Assembly (NCBI RefSeq): GCF_042685105.1
Contig: NZ_JBHUMO010000056.1
Coordinates: 62,001 to 126,000, forward strand
Source of the DNA: Enterococcus_G camelliae
GTDB lineage: Bacteria; Bacillota; Bacilli; Lactobacillales; Enterococcaceae
Reading direction: 5' to 3'
DNA length: 64,000 nucleotides
Under the pieces are notes generated by a model. It was not told where the DNA came from and ran no database searches. It saw nothing but the letters and a program-made list of their open reading frames with translations. Each line of letters opens with the position of its first letter. Position 1 is the first letter of the stretch. Of this stretch, positions 26,092 through 35,474 are shown one piece after another. Position numbers and translations under genes: made by a program.

Positions 26092-27114
26092 TTAGGCTTT
26101 TTTCTGAGTAACACAGACACATTCTGGCGCAACGACATCATTTTGAACAACGGTGAGTTTTCCACTTTTGGCATCACGTGAAAATAAAACGAGATTATCT
26201 GAATCTTGGTGAGCACAAAGTAAAAAATCTTCTGATTGATTGAAATTGAAGTCGCGAGGAATTTCACCGTTGGAAGGAACAATTTCAACTAAGGATAATT
26301 GACCGTCCACATGGATTTGATAAACTGCTAATGAATTGTGGCCACGGTTTGAAGCATAGACAAATTGTCCATCTTTTGTAACCCGTACAGCCGCTCCTCC
26401 ATTAAAAGCTTGGTAATCTGCGGGCAAAGTTGAAATCTTTTGTTGTTTGGTGAATGTCCCCGTTTCTTGATGATATGCTAGGGTTGTTAAGGTACTGTCT
26501 AGTTCTCCAAAAAGATACGCAATGCGACCATTCGGATGAAAAGCAAGATGGCGAGGACCAGTTCCTGGTTCTGCTTGATAGCGAGCGACGAGGGTTAAGG
26601 TACCTTGTTCACTCACGTCATAAGTATAAACAGAGTCTGTTCCTAAATCGCAAACGGCCAGTCGATAATCAGGAGTTAAGTCGGCATAGTGAACGTGGGC
26701 ATGATTTTGATTTTCATGTGGTCCCAATGGTTCTTCGTGAACAATACGATCGGCGAGCGTCAAGGTGCCATCGTGTTCAATTTTATAAACAGTAACTTCT
26801 CCCTTGTGGTAATTTGCACCATAGACAAGCTGACGTGTTTCATCAACAGCGACGTAACAAGGAGCTGCCCCTTCTTCTGCGACGATATTTAAACGAGACC
26901 CATCTGGCGAATAGGCTGCTACACCACCATTGCCATTGTTTGCGGACACGGTGTAAACAACGCCGTTTAAGCTTTGGGCTAAATAAGTTGGCCCACTTTC
27001 AGCAATCATTACTTGTACCTCTGAGAGTGTACTGGTTTCGGTATCGAGTTGCACTGTATAGATGCCTTTGCTACTTTTTTTTGTGTAAGTTCCTAATAAA
27101 AATGTTTCTTGCAT
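26092..27114 (-). CDS. pgl: Lactonase-family beta-propeller, 6-phosphogluconolactonase type
   Basis: 340 residues forming a seven-bladed propeller of the YbhE/YkgB type. Recognisable blocks are FLLGTYTKKSSKGIY, GPHENQNHAHVHYADL, GTGPRHLAFHPNG and VYASNRGHNSLAVY, the last two being strongly conserved in this family. It should hydrolyse 6-phosphogluconolactone to 6-phosphogluconate in the oxidative pentose phosphate pathway. Length is normal. It is divergent from the AI-2E-type gene and heads a three-gene minus-strand unit. Confidence 0.87.
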   Translation of the reverse strand: MQETFLLGTYTKKSSKGIYTVQLDTETSTLSEVQVMIAESGPTYLAQSLNGVVYTVSANNGNGGVAAYSPDGSRLNIVAEEGAAPCYVAVDETRQLVYGANYHKGEVTVYKIEHDGTLTLADRIVHEEPLGPHENQNHAHVHYADLTPDYRLAVCDLGTDSVYTYDVSEQGTLTLVARYQAEPGTGPRHLAFHPNGRIAYLFGELDSTLTTLAYHQETGTFTKQQKISTLPADYQAFNGGAAVRVTKDGQFVYASNRGHNSLAVYQIHVDGQLSLVEIVPSNGEIPRDFNFNQSEDFLLCAHQDSDNLVLFSRDAKSGKLTVVQNDVVAPECVCVTQKKA

Positions 27115-27189
27115 TGAAACGCCTCCTACATCGCTAAGTTGCTTTTATTGTATCATATAACCAACCACAAACAATCTGAAAAAGAGATA

Positions 27190-27198
27190 TGGTATACT
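27190..27198 (+). promoter_or_regulatory. Extended -10 promoter of AI-2E-family gene
   Basis: TG at 27190-27191 plus TATACT at 27193-27198; no clear -35. Confidence 0.5.
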
Positions 27199-27235
27199 CA
27201 AATAAGAGACACATGGAAAGTTTGGAGGGGTTTCA

Positions 27236-28408
27236 TTGGAAGAAAAAAAACAACCACAAGTGAAGCGCGTTGCTTCTTGGTTTTGGAAATGGTTTTTAAA
27301 TAATCAAGTGGTCACAGGCTTATTGATTGTTCTACTATTATTATTGATTGTCTTTTTATTTACCAAGGTTTCCTACTTGTTGACGCCTGTTTGGCAGTTT
27401 TTGTCTATTGTCGGACTGCCTGTTGTTTTGGCGGGGATTTTGTATTATTTAATGAATCCAGCGGTTGACTTTCTAGAAAAGAAAGGAATTAAGCGCATTT
27501 ATAGTATTATCGGATTATTTTTATTAGTTATTGGGTTACTTGTTTGGGGAGTCGTCGTAATTATTCCAGAAATTCGTGATCAAACCATTAGCTTTGTCAA
27601 TCATTTTCCGTCCTATGTGACCGCTGCAGAGAAGGTAATGAATGATTTGTTCTCTGATCCGGTCTTTCATCAGTTTCAAGCACAATTAGCGTCTTCAAGC
27701 GAAAAATTGATGACTTCTTTAACCGATATCATTAAAAATGTATCAAAAACCACATTTCAAAATATTGGTAACTTCTTTGGCGCGATTGCCACTGTTTTCG
27801 TTGCAGTGATTACGATGCCGTTTATTTTGTTCTATTTATTAAAAGATGGCAAAAAGCTAGCACCTTATCTAGTCAATTTCTTGCCTACAAAAATGCGCCA
27901 ACCTACATTGCGGGTCTTAACAGAAATGAATCAGCAAGTTTCTTCCTACATTCGGGGACAATTGACTGTTGCCTTTGCTGTAGCGGTAATGTTTATGATT
28001 GGTTTTTCAGTGATTGGCTTAGAGTATTCCATTACACTTGGAATTGTCGCAGGCGTCTTAAATCTTATTCCCTATTTGGGTTCATTTTTAGCGATGATTC
28101 CAGCCATTTTCTTGGGAATTGTTGGTGGACCAATTCTACTCTTGAAGGTCATCATTGTTTTTGCAGTCGAGCAGACCTTGGAAGGGCGATTCGTCTCCCC
28201 ACTGGTATTAGGAAGTCAGCTATCGATTCATCCCATTACTATTTTGTTTGTGCTTCTTACATCAGGAAAACTTTTTGGACTAGTGGGTGTTATACTAGGA
28301 ATTCCTGTTTATGCAGCTGCTAAAGTCATTATTACGAATATTTTTGAATGGTACAAAGAAGTCTCAGGTTTGTATGAAAAACCAATCGATGAGATTGAGA
28401 AAAAATAA
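27236..28408 (+). CDS. AI-2E/PerM-family membrane transporter
   Basis: 390 residues with about eight membrane helices: paired helices near the N-terminus (about 24-45, 52-75), one at about 84-107, a soluble middle, and the C-terminal cluster (about 225-365) with the LNLIPYLGSFLAMIP signature. The family includes AI-2 exporters and sodium/proton or potassium-linked transporters, so the substrate is unknown. The start is TTG at 27236 with GGAGGGG just upstream; no ATG follows at a plausible distance before the first helix. Confidence 0.82.
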   Translation: MEEKKQPQVKRVASWFWKWFLNNQVVTGLLIVLLLLLIVFLFTKVSYLLTPVWQFLSIVGLPVVLAGILYYLMNPAVDFLEKKGIKRIYSIIGLFLLVIGLLVWGVVVIIPEIRDQTISFVNHFPSYVTAAEKVMNDLFSDPVFHQFQAQLASSSEKLMTSLTDIIKNVSKTTFQNIGNFFGAIATVFVAVITMPFILFYLLKDGKKLAPYLVNFLPTKMRQPTLRVLTEMNQQVSSYIRGQLTVAFAVAVMFMIGFSVIGLEYSITLGIVAGVLNLIPYLGSFLAMIPAIFLGIVGGPILLLKVIIVFAVEQTLEGRFVSPLVLGSQLSIHPITILFVLLTSGKLFGLVGVILGIPVYAAAKVIITNIFEWYKEVSGLYEKPIDEIEKK

Positions 28409-28418
28409 TCAGAGAAAC

Positions 28419-28543
28419 TTGCTTTTTTCTAGGGAATCAAGTAAAGTATGAATGTGTGAAAAACACAGGCCTGTCACTTGGTTTTGCGAATCACCAACGT
28501 ATTACTCAGTCACAGGGAAATAATTCGAAGAGGTGAAAAGGAA
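28419..28543 (+). promoter_or_regulatory. rpsO promoter and leader
   Basis: TTGCTT (28419-28424) and TAAAGT (28442-28447), 17 bp apart. The roughly 90-nt leader can fold (CCTGT with ACAGG around 28472-28517) and may carry the S15 autoregulatory structure known from Firmicutes; I did not match the consensus in detail. Confidence 0.55.
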
Positions 28544-28813
28544 ATGGCAATTTCAAAAGAACGTAAAAACGAAATCATCAAAGCTTATGCTCGTCGCGAA
28601 GGGGATACTGGTTCTCCAGAAGTCCAAATCGCTGTTTTAACAGAAGAAATCAATACATTAAACGCGCATATTCGTGAACACAAAAAAGATCATCATTCAC
28701 AACGTGGACTAATGAAAAAAGTTGGTCACCGTCGTAACTTATTGGCTTACCTACGTAATACTGATGTAACACGTTACCGTGACTTGATTCAATCTTTAGG
28801 CTTACGTCGTTAA
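28544..28813 (+). CDS. rpsO: 30S ribosomal protein S15
   Basis: 89 residues, the standard length. S15 binds the 16S rRNA three-way junction and nucleates assembly of the central domain. Conserved GDTGSPEVQIA, LREHKKDHHSQRGL-type core and GLRR C-terminus are present. The ATG at 28544 (MAISKERKN) is the family start, with AGAGG upstream; the frame is open back to 28478. Followed by a terminator and then pnp, the usual order. Confidence 0.97.
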   Translation: MAISKERKNEIIKAYARREGDTGSPEVQIAVLTEEINTLNAHIREHKKDHHSQRGLMKKVGHRRNLLAYLRNTDVTRYRDLIQSLGLRR

Positions 28814-28827
28814 TCAAACCATTGAGG

Positions 28828-28857
28828 AAAGTGAGGTTCAAGCGAATCTCACTTTTT
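28828..28857 (+). terminator. Terminator after rpsO
   Basis: AAAGTGAG (28828-28835) pairs with CTCACTTT (28848-28855), then T. Confidence 0.8.
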
Positions 28858-28908
28858 TGCTATGGTGGTCTTGTCAGGGTGAGACAAGTCGAATCAATTA
28901 AACAAAGA

Positions 28909-29001
28909 CTGTGATAGTCGGCAAGGCTTACTACTAACCAAATGAAAGAATAAAAGATTCTTTTGTGTTTTCATTTGTTTAGTAGCAGTCGAGACGCACA
29001 G
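28909..29001 (+). promoter_or_regulatory. pnp 5' leader long hairpin
   Basis: CTGTG (28909-28913) pairs with CACAG (28997-29001). The 16-nt arm 28932-28947 pairs with 28969-28984 at 15 positions. This long double-stranded leader just before pnp resembles the RNase III-processed hairpin through which PNPase controls its own mRNA in other bacteria; that function is inferred here. Confidence 0.65.
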
Positions 29002-29017
29002 CAGAAAAGGAGAATTT

Positions 29018-31141
29018 ATGACAAAGCAAGTATTTAGTACAACTTGGGGAGGTCGTCCCTTATCAGTAGAAATTGGGCAATTAGCCAAACAAGCCAATGG
29101 CGCGGTCTTGGTTCGCTATGGTGATACCGTCGTCTTAAGTGCAGCTGTTGCATCGAAGGAAGCAAAAGATACAGACTTTTTCCCATTAACCATTAACTAT
29201 GAAGAAAAAATGTATGCAGTTGGGAAAATCCCAGGTGGCTTTATCAAACGTGAAGGCCGTCCAAGTACAGATGCAACATTAACAGCCCGTTTGATTGACC
29301 GTCCTATTCGACCAATGTTTGCTGATGGTTTCCGTAATGAAGTACAAGTGACAAACATTGTTATGAGTGTTGAGCAAGATTGTTCTCCAGCTATGGCAGC
29401 GATGCTTGGTTCCTCATTAGCACTATCCATTTCAGATATTCCATTTGATGGCCCAATTGCGGGAGTAGAAGTGGGGCGCGTTAATGGAGAATATGTATTG
29501 AATCCAAGTGTTGAACAACATGGATTATCAGATATTCAATTAACCGTTGCAGGTACGTCACAAGCGATTAACATGGTTGAATCAGGTGCCAAAGAAGCTT
29601 CTGAAGCTGACATGTTGGGTGCATTACTCTTTGGTCATGCAGCGATCCAAGAATTGGTTGCATTCCAAGAAGAAGTCGTTCGCGCGGTTGGAAAACCGAA
29701 AATGGCCATTACACTATTACAAGTCGATGAACAAGTAAAAACAGCCATTTATGATGACTATTATCCAAAAATGAAGATGGCTGTTATGACAGAAGAAAAA
29801 TTGGCACGTGAAGACGAAATTGCCAAAGTCAAAGAAATTGTCAAAGAAGACTATGCAGAAAAGGCGCTTGCATTACCAGAAGAAGAAGCCGGCAAATTGA
29901 CAAAAGAAGTGAAACAAATCGCCGAAGATTTAGAAAAAGACGTGGTTCGTGAATTGATTACCATTGACAAAATCCGCCCAGACGGTCGTCAATTAGATGA
30001 AATTCGACCATTGTCCTCAGAGGTTGGCTTGTTACCAAGAGTGCATGGTTCTGGTTTGTTTACGCGTGGACAAACCCAAGCGTTGTCAGCATGTACGTTG
30101 GCACCATTAGGGGAACACCAAATTATTGATGGGTTGGGAGTCGAAGAATCCAAACGCTTTATCCACCATTATAATTTCCCACAATTTTCCGTTGGTTCAA
30201 CTGGTCGTGCGGGCTCACCAGGTCGCCGTGAAATTGGGCATGGAGCATTAGGAGAACGTGCGTTAGCCCAAATTATTCCAGATGAAACAGATTTCCCTTA
30301 CACGATTCGTTTAGTAGCAGAAGTGTTAGAATCTAATGGGTCTTCTTCTCAAGCCAGTATTTGTGCAGGCACATTAGCTTTGATGGACGCAGGTGTTCCA
30401 ATTAAAGCACCAGTGGCTGGGATTGCGATGGGGCTTGTATCCGATGGTGAGAACTATACGATCTTGACTGATATTCAAGGGCTAGAAGATCATCTAGGGG
30501 ATATGGACTTTAAAGTAGCAGGGACCAAAGACGGTATTACTGCTCTACAAATGGATATCAAAATTCAAGGAATTACCGAACAAATTTTGCGCGAAGCTTT
30601 GGCACAAGCGAAGAAAGCACGTATGGAAATTCTAGCAGAACTGACTGCAACGATTGCAGAACCACGTGCAGAGTTAAGCCAATACGCACCGAAAATTGAG
30701 ATGATTCAAATTGATCCAGCCAAAATCAAAGATGTCATCGGAAAAGGTGGCGACACAATCAATGGTATCATTGAGGAAACAGGCGTGAAAATTGATATTG
30801 ATCAAGATGGAAAAGTCTCCATTGCTTCAGCCGATGCAGAGATGATTCAAAAAGCCATCAAGATTATCGAAGATTTGACCAAAGAAGTCAAAGTGGGCGA
30901 AGTGTATTTAGGAAAAGTTGTCCGTATTGAAAAATTTGGAGCGTTTGTCAACTTGATTAAAGGCAAAGATGGTTTGGTTCATATTTCACAGTTAGCAAAC
31001 GAACGCGTGGCAAATGTGGAAGATGTGGTGAAACTTGGCGATGAAATCTTAGTCAAAGTCACTGAAATTGATAAACAAGGTCGAGTTAACTTATCTCGTA
31101 AGGCGATGCTTACGGATGAGAAAAAAGACGAAAAAAAATAA
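29018..31141 (+). CDS. pnp: Polyribonucleotide nucleotidyltransferase (PNPase)
   Basis: 707-residue phosphorolytic 3'-5' exoribonuclease of the RNA degradosome. Two RNase PH domains (about 1-230 and 310-545) flank an all-helical linker. The second core holds GRREIGHGALGERAL and the active-site region LADHLGDMDFK-type (here LEDHLGDMDFKVAGT). KH (about 555-615, IGKGGDTINGI) and S1 (about 620-690, VGEVYLGKVVRIEKFGAFV) RNA-binding domains complete it. AAGGAG lies upstream. Confidence 0.96.
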   Translation: MTKQVFSTTWGGRPLSVEIGQLAKQANGAVLVRYGDTVVLSAAVASKEAKDTDFFPLTINYEEKMYAVGKIPGGFIKREGRPSTDATLTARLIDRPIRPMFADGFRNEVQVTNIVMSVEQDCSPAMAAMLGSSLALSISDIPFDGPIAGVEVGRVNGEYVLNPSVEQHGLSDIQLTVAGTSQAINMVESGAKEASEADMLGALLFGHAAIQELVAFQEEVVRAVGKPKMAITLLQVDEQVKTAIYDDYYPKMKMAVMTEEKLAREDEIAKVKEIVKEDYAEKALALPEEEAGKLTKEVKQIAEDLEKDVVRELITIDKIRPDGRQLDEIRPLSSEVGLLPRVHGSGLFTRGQTQALSACTLAPLGEHQIIDGLGVEESKRFIHHYNFPQFSVGSTGRAGSPGRREIGHGALGERALAQIIPDETDFPYTIRLVAEVLESNGSSSQASICAGTLALMDAGVPIKAPVAGIAMGLVSDGENYTILTDIQGLEDHLGDMDFKVAGTKDGITALQMDIKIQGITEQILREALAQAKKARMEILAELTATIAEPRAELSQYAPKIEMIQIDPAKIKDVIGKGGDTINGIIEETGVKIDIDQDGKVSIASADAEMIQKAIKIIEDLTKEVKVGEVYLGKVVRIEKFGAFVNLIKGKDGLVHISQLANERVANVEDVVKLGDEILVKVTEIDKQGRVNLSRKAMLTDEKKDEKK

Positions 31142-31156
31142 GCGAAACCAACGTGA

Positions 31157-31197
31157 AGAAGATGCGAGCTTAGTGATAGGCCCACATCTTCTTTTTT
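31157..31197 (+). terminator. Terminator after pnp
   Basis: AGAAGATG (31157-31164) pairs with CATCTTCT (31185-31192), followed by T6. Confidence 0.8.
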
Positions 31198-31245
31198 GGG
31201 AAAGTCATGTTATACTAAAATCAAAAATGTCCAAGGAGGAAAAAG

Positions 31246-31791
31246 ATGCGCGCATTGCTATCGATTGATTATACAAATGATTTTGTGGCTTCAGATGGAA
31301 AATTAACGACTGGCCAAGCAGGACAAGGAATCGAACAAGCACTTGTTGAGACGACAAAGGAATTTTTAGCAAATGGCGACTTTGTTGTTTTTGCGATTGA
31401 TTGCCACGATAGCACAGATCACTATCACCCAGAAAACAAATTGTTTCCCCCACATAATTTAGTAGGCACAAGTGGCCGTCAATTATACGGTCAACTTGAA
31501 AAAATCTACGAAGAACATCACACCTTGCCGACAGTCTATTGGCTAGACAAACGTCATTATTCGGCTTTTAGCGGAACGGATTTAGACATTCGCTTGCGAG
31601 AGCGGGGCATTGTTGATTTGTATTTAACGGGAGTGTGTACCGATATTTGTGTCTTGCATACGGCAGTGGATGCCTATAATTTAGGTTACAAGCTCCATAT
31701 CGTCAAAGATGCAGTAGCTAGTTTTGATCCAGATGGACATGCGTGGGCACTGCGTCATTTTGAACAATCATTAGGGGCAAGTATTGAATAA
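31246..31791 (+). CDS. Nicotinamidase-like cysteine hydrolase
   Basis: 181 residues of the isochorismatase/PncA family. The catalytic triad is visible: D8 in LLSIDYTNDF, Lys in WLDKRHYSAF (about residue 102) and Cys in GVCTDICVLH (about 134). Metal-site residues fit DCHDSTDHYHPE. PncA turns nicotinamide into nicotinate for NAD salvage, so it is a candidate target of the NrtR-like regulator at 16132. Other amidase substrates are possible. AAGGAGG lies upstream. Confidence 0.85.
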   Translation: MRALLSIDYTNDFVASDGKLTTGQAGQGIEQALVETTKEFLANGDFVVFAIDCHDSTDHYHPENKLFPPHNLVGTSGRQLYGQLEKIYEEHHTLPTVYWLDKRHYSAFSGTDLDIRLRERGIVDLYLTGVCTDICVLHTAVDAYNLGYKLHIVKDAVASFDPDGHAWALRHFEQSLGASIE

Positions 31792-31841
31792 AGAAGGACA
31801 AAAGCAGAACGCAGTCGATAATAAAAGCTATCAAGCCAAAC

Positions 31842-31874
31842 AAAAAAACGTGACAGTCAACGTCACGTTTTTTT
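31842..31874. terminator. Bidirectional terminator
   Basis: AACGTGAC/GTCACGTT stem flanked by A7 and T7 between convergent genes. Confidence 0.88.
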
Positions 31875-31881
31875 GTGCTAT

Positions 31882-32565
31882 TCACATAGAATCGATACCC
31901 ATGCGTTGAAGCAACAAGGTTTCCGCCTTTTTTTGACCGGCACCAATGAGCAAGCAAAGCAACCAATAAAGAATGCCGACAAGAATATACATGCTGAAAA
32001 AATCAAATTGTCGTCCGCCAACAATCTTGGCAAGTTGAAAAATATCTGGAACCGAAATCATGGCGGTCAAAGAGGTTCCCTTAAGAACATCCATCGCGAC
32101 ATTTCCTAATGCTGGGACTGCGGTGACAAACGCCTGTGGAAAAATCACTTGGCGCATCAATTGATAATAGGAAAACCCAAGGGCATATCCCGCATCGCGT
32201 TGCCCAACATCTACTCCTGCCAAAGCGCCCCGGTAGATTTCCGTTAAAAATGCACTCGATGAAAGCGAAAAGCTAAGACAGCTTGCTTGGATGGCGGTTA
32301 GTTGGACCGGCATGCCAAAATAAAACAAAAACAAGAGCACAATCATTGGGATGCCTCGTAAAAAAGAAACATAAAAGCGAATGAACCAACGAATCGGTGC
32401 GATTGCCCGTTCCAAAAGGAGTGTACAGGCGATGGCGATAATATTCCCAATGACAAAACTAATCAGAGCAATTCCCAAAGTGTAGGGAATCCCCCTCAAT
32501 ATATAGGGTAACGATTGCCAGATTAACTGGAAATCAATGGTCGGCAAATAAAGAGTGGGTGTCAT
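31882..32565 (-). CDS. Polar amino-acid ABC transporter permease
   Basis: 227 residues with the HisM/GlnP fold: N-terminal GIPYTLGIALISFVIGN, the family hallmark FLRGIPMIVLLFLFYFG, and the EAA loop RDAGYALGFSYYQLMRQVIFPQAF. It should form the membrane channel for the binding protein encoded just upstream; the genes overlap by four bases (ATGA). No ATP-binding gene follows, so the ATPase must be encoded elsewhere or shared. Confidence 0.88.
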   Translation of the reverse strand: MTPTLYLPTIDFQLIWQSLPYILRGIPYTLGIALISFVIGNIIAIACTLLLERAIAPIRWFIRFYVSFLRGIPMIVLLFLFYFGMPVQLTAIQASCLSFSLSSSAFLTEIYRGALAGVDVGQRDAGYALGFSYYQLMRQVIFPQAFVTAVPALGNVAMDVLKGTSLTAMISVPDIFQLAKIVGGRQFDFFSMYILVGILYWLLCLLIGAGQKKAETLLLQRMGIDSM

Positions 32566-33422
32566 TGTTTGTCCACATCAAATGTTTTTTCAATTTTTTC
32601 AGTTGGTTTTTGGGTAACATCGGCATAATAATATGTTTCGGAGATTTTTTTCAATGTCCCATCTTTTTCCATGTCAGCTAACGCTTGATTGAGTTTCTTT
32701 TCAAGTGTAGTGCTTGTTTTTTTCATTAGGAAACCAGAAGAGGAAAGATTGAAATACATATCTGGTAAAATTTTAACGGGGACATCGGGTAACGCAGCTG
32801 TCGCCATTTTTTGCAAATAATAATCATTTAAAATCACATCGGTCCGTCCATTGGCCACATCTGTTAAATATTGGTCATTGGTGGCATTGTCATAACTCAC
32901 CAAGGTAGCGCCCATCGATTCGGCAATTTTCATATAATTCGTGGTTGCTTCTCCGGCTGCTTTTTTGCCTTTTAAATCAGCAAATGAATGGATGCCTGAG
33001 TCGTCGCTTTTCCGGACAATCATGCTGCCGAAAGACCATTTGATTGGAGAACTTAGCGTGAACTTTTTGGCACGTGTTTTGTTAATGGACATATCATTGG
33101 CAATTAGATCAGCGGAGCCATTTTGCACAGCAGCCAATTGACCATCGACATTATACTCGACCGTTTTGACTTTTAAATCTAAGCGTTTGGCAACTTCCTT
33201 TATCACATCAATATCGTAGCCAACCAGTTGATTGTTGTCATTATAGTATGATGCAGGGAATAAGGTGCCTGAGGTGGCCACCGTTAGCGTGTTATTTTTT
33301 TTAATTTTTTCCCAATTTGTATCCGATGAAGTCGTAGAAGAAGATTTTGTTGTAGAACCACAACCGACGAAAATAAATAATGAAAACAGTACAGAAAATG
33401 AAACAAATAAACGTTTTTTCAT
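32562..33422 (-). CDS. Amino-acid ABC transporter substrate-binding lipoprotein
   Basis: 286 residues, SBP family 3 (glutamine/cystine type). The lipobox is FVGC, followed by a Ser/Thr linker. Conserved stretches are LTVATSGTLFPASYYND, LVGYDIDVIKEVAKRL, NDMSINKTRAKKFTLSSP and DLKGKKAAGEATTNY. The ATG at 33422 (MKKRLF) has AGAGG upstream; the frame is open to 33452. It delivers substrate to the overlapping permease gene. Cystine or another small amino acid is plausible; no ligand is assigned. Confidence 0.88.
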   Translation of the reverse strand: MKKRLFVSFSVLFSLFIFVGCGSTTKSSSTTSSDTNWEKIKKNNTLTVATSGTLFPASYYNDNNQLVGYDIDVIKEVAKRLDLKVKTVEYNVDGQLAAVQNGSADLIANDMSINKTRAKKFTLSSPIKWSFGSMIVRKSDDSGIHSFADLKGKKAAGEATTNYMKIAESMGATLVSYDNATNDQYLTDVANGRTDVILNDYYLQKMATAALPDVPVKILPDMYFNLSSSGFLMKKTSTTLEKKLNQALADMEKDGTLKKISETYYYADVTQKPTEKIEKTFDVDKQ

Positions 33423-33602
33423 GCTGAAACCTCTTTCTTTTTTAGATAACAATTAAAATCTAAATTTTTTCTTAAGAAAAGTCAAGCCAAATGCATGAGA
33501 AAAAGATGAATTAAGAAAAAGCGTAAATTGGCTGGAATCCGATTGAGGCGAACACGCGAGCATGATAAAATAAAGAAAGTATGAAAGAAAGAGGCAAAAT
33601 CA

Positions 33603-34007
33603 ATGAAATGGATGCAACGATTTCAAGTGTTTATGCGCGGTAGATACGGAAGCATGGATGAACTCAATAAGGTGGTACTCTCAATTGCAGTGGTCTGCAT
33701 TCTTTTAAGTGCGTTCTCATGGTTAAGTGCCTTAAAATGGGTCGGCTATGTTTTGTTTATTTATACGTACTTTCGTTTTTTCTCCAAACGCATTTACATC
33801 CGCAGCAATGAAAACAAAAAATTTCTGGCACGTACCAAAGGCTTGCGTACGTTTTTTCAATTAAAAAAACAAGCACATGAGCAACGGAAACAGTTCGTTT
33901 ACTTCCGTTGTCCAAATTGTAAACAATCCATCCGCGCTCCGAAAGGTCGTGGCAAAATCAAGGTGACATGTTCGAAATGTCATCACCAATTTATCAAAAA
34001 AGTATAA
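33603..34007 (+). CDS. Membrane protein with C-terminal zinc ribbon
   Basis: 134 residues: a short N-terminal amphipathic region, one or two membrane helices (about 25-55), a basic cytosolic stretch, and a zinc ribbon built from CPNC and CSKC 19 residues apart at the C-terminus. The basic GRGKIKVTC around the second pair is typical of zinc-ribbon nucleic-acid or protein contacts. Function unknown. Its stop is 15 bp before the dacA start, so they may be co-transcribed. Confidence 0.7.
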   Translation: MKWMQRFQVFMRGRYGSMDELNKVVLSIAVVCILLSAFSWLSALKWVGYVLFIYTYFRFFSKRIYIRSNENKKFLARTKGLRTFFQLKKQAHEQRKQFVYFRCPNCKQSIRAPKGRGKIKVTCSKCHHQFIKKV

Positions 34008-34021
34008 CTAGGAGTTATAAC

Positions 34022-35317
34022 ATGAGGAAGAGAATCAAAAGGTTTGTTGGGGGACTGTTCATTGGTTTCATCGGTTGTGCTGTCCTACATTTACCGCTCA
34101 TAGATGCAGATGAAGCAATCGAAACAAACCTCGCGATTCAAGCGAAGGCTGCCATTGCAATCGATAGTGAGTCGGGCAAAATTTTCTATGAGCAAGATGC
34201 CACAACACCACACTACATTGCCTCAACAACGAAACTGCTTAGCATGTATCTCATTTACCATCAACTCCATACTGGAAAACTCAACATGGATGAGCAAGTG
34301 ACAATATCCGCGACTACCTCGGCATTAAGTCAAGATTGGCAATTATCAAATGTGCTGCTTTATGAAGGACAGAATTACTCGGTGAAGCAGTTGATTGAAG
34401 CAGGCTTTTTGGAATCAGCGAATGCGGCGGTGGTGGCCCTAGCTGAAAAAGTGGCAGGCAGCGAGGTGGCCTTTGTTGATCAAATGAGGGAACAGCTCCA
34501 AGCTTGGGGAATCACCGATGGAACGATTGTGAATAGTACGGGTTTGAACAATGCCTTTTTAGGGGCGGGGCGTTATCCTGGATCGGGTGAACAAGAGGAA
34601 AATCAATTATCAGCCAAAGACCTTGCCATTGTTGCACGGCACCTAATCCAAGAATTTCCAGAAATTCTTCAAATGACGAACCAAACACAAGCCATCTTCA
34701 CAGAACCAACAGGTGAAAATTTGCTTTTAACCAATACTAATCAAATGCTTACTGGCATGCCCGTGGCGACGGAAGGAGTCGACGGATTAAAGACAGGCAC
34801 AACGGATTTAGCGGGTGCATGCTTTGTTGGCACAGTGAAACGTGGGGATACACGGTTGATCACGATTGTGTTAAATGCGGACAATGGAACAGAACAAACG
34901 ACCACACGTTTTACCGAAACGGCTCGGCTGATGGAGTGGGTATATGCACAATGGCATCGTCAGACACTAGATGTGACCACACTTGCTATTCCGAAGCAAC
35001 ATACGGTGTTGGTAAAGGAAGGCAAACAGCAAGTAGCAACAATTGGTTTGGATAAAACGGTGACTGTATGGCTACAAAAGGGAATGAATGCCGCAAATCT
35101 CACCATTAAGCCAACTTTTGTCAATGGAACCGAGGTGAACGCCCCAGTACAAACGGGGAAAAAACTAGGGACAGCTACGATTAGTCTAACGCAAGATTCA
35201 CTGGGATATTTGGAACAGAAGGAACAACCACAAGCAGCAATTGTCACTAAAGAATCGGTCAATAAGGCCAATGTGTTCGTTTTAACCTGGCGTAAAGTCA
35301 AACAATTCTTTTCATAA
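34022..35317 (+). CDS. dacA: D-alanyl-D-alanine carboxypeptidase (PBP5-type)
   Basis: 431 residues. A signal peptide (about 1-28) leads to the S11-family catalytic domain: SxxK is STTK near residue 68, SxN is SAN in LESANAAVVAL, and KTG is in GLKTGTTDLAG. The beta-rich C-terminal domain and a terminal basic amphipathic helix (VLTWRKVKQFF) should anchor it to the membrane. It trims the terminal D-Ala of peptidoglycan stems. ATG 34022 has AGGAG upstream. Confidence 0.92.
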   Translation: MRKRIKRFVGGLFIGFIGCAVLHLPLIDADEAIETNLAIQAKAAIAIDSESGKIFYEQDATTPHYIASTTKLLSMYLIYHQLHTGKLNMDEQVTISATTSALSQDWQLSNVLLYEGQNYSVKQLIEAGFLESANAAVVALAEKVAGSEVAFVDQMREQLQAWGITDGTIVNSTGLNNAFLGAGRYPGSGEQEENQLSAKDLAIVARHLIQEFPEILQMTNQTQAIFTEPTGENLLLTNTNQMLTGMPVATEGVDGLKTGTTDLAGACFVGTVKRGDTRLITIVLNADNGTEQTTTRFTETARLMEWVYAQWHRQTLDVTTLAIPKQHTVLVKEGKQQVATIGLDKTVTVWLQKGMNAANLTIKPTFVNGTEVNAPVQTGKKLGTATISLTQDSLGYLEQKEQPQAAIVTKESVNKANVFVLTWRKVKQFFS

Positions 35318-35332
35318 GAATCATTCTTATCT

Positions 35333-35369
35333 ATCAAAGAAGCCAATTTGGACTTCTTTGATTTTTTTT
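35333..35369 (+). terminator. Terminator after dacA
   Basis: ATCAAAGAAG (35333-35342) pairs with CTTCTTTGAT (35353-35362), then T run. Confidence 0.88.
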
Positions 35370-35411
35370 GTCAGAAAATAGGGAAAAAAGTGCTTTTTTC
35401 AATTCTGTTAT

Positions 35412-35440
35412 TTGAACTTCATTATCAATTAGTCTAAAAT
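35412..35440 (+). promoter_or_regulatory. suf operon promoter
   Basis: TTGAAC (35412-35417) and TAAAAT (35435-35440), 17-bp spacing; the RNA would start about 25 bp before sufC. Confidence 0.65.
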
Positions 35441-35474
35441 GATAGGGAATAGAAAAGCCATTGGAGGGAATAAC

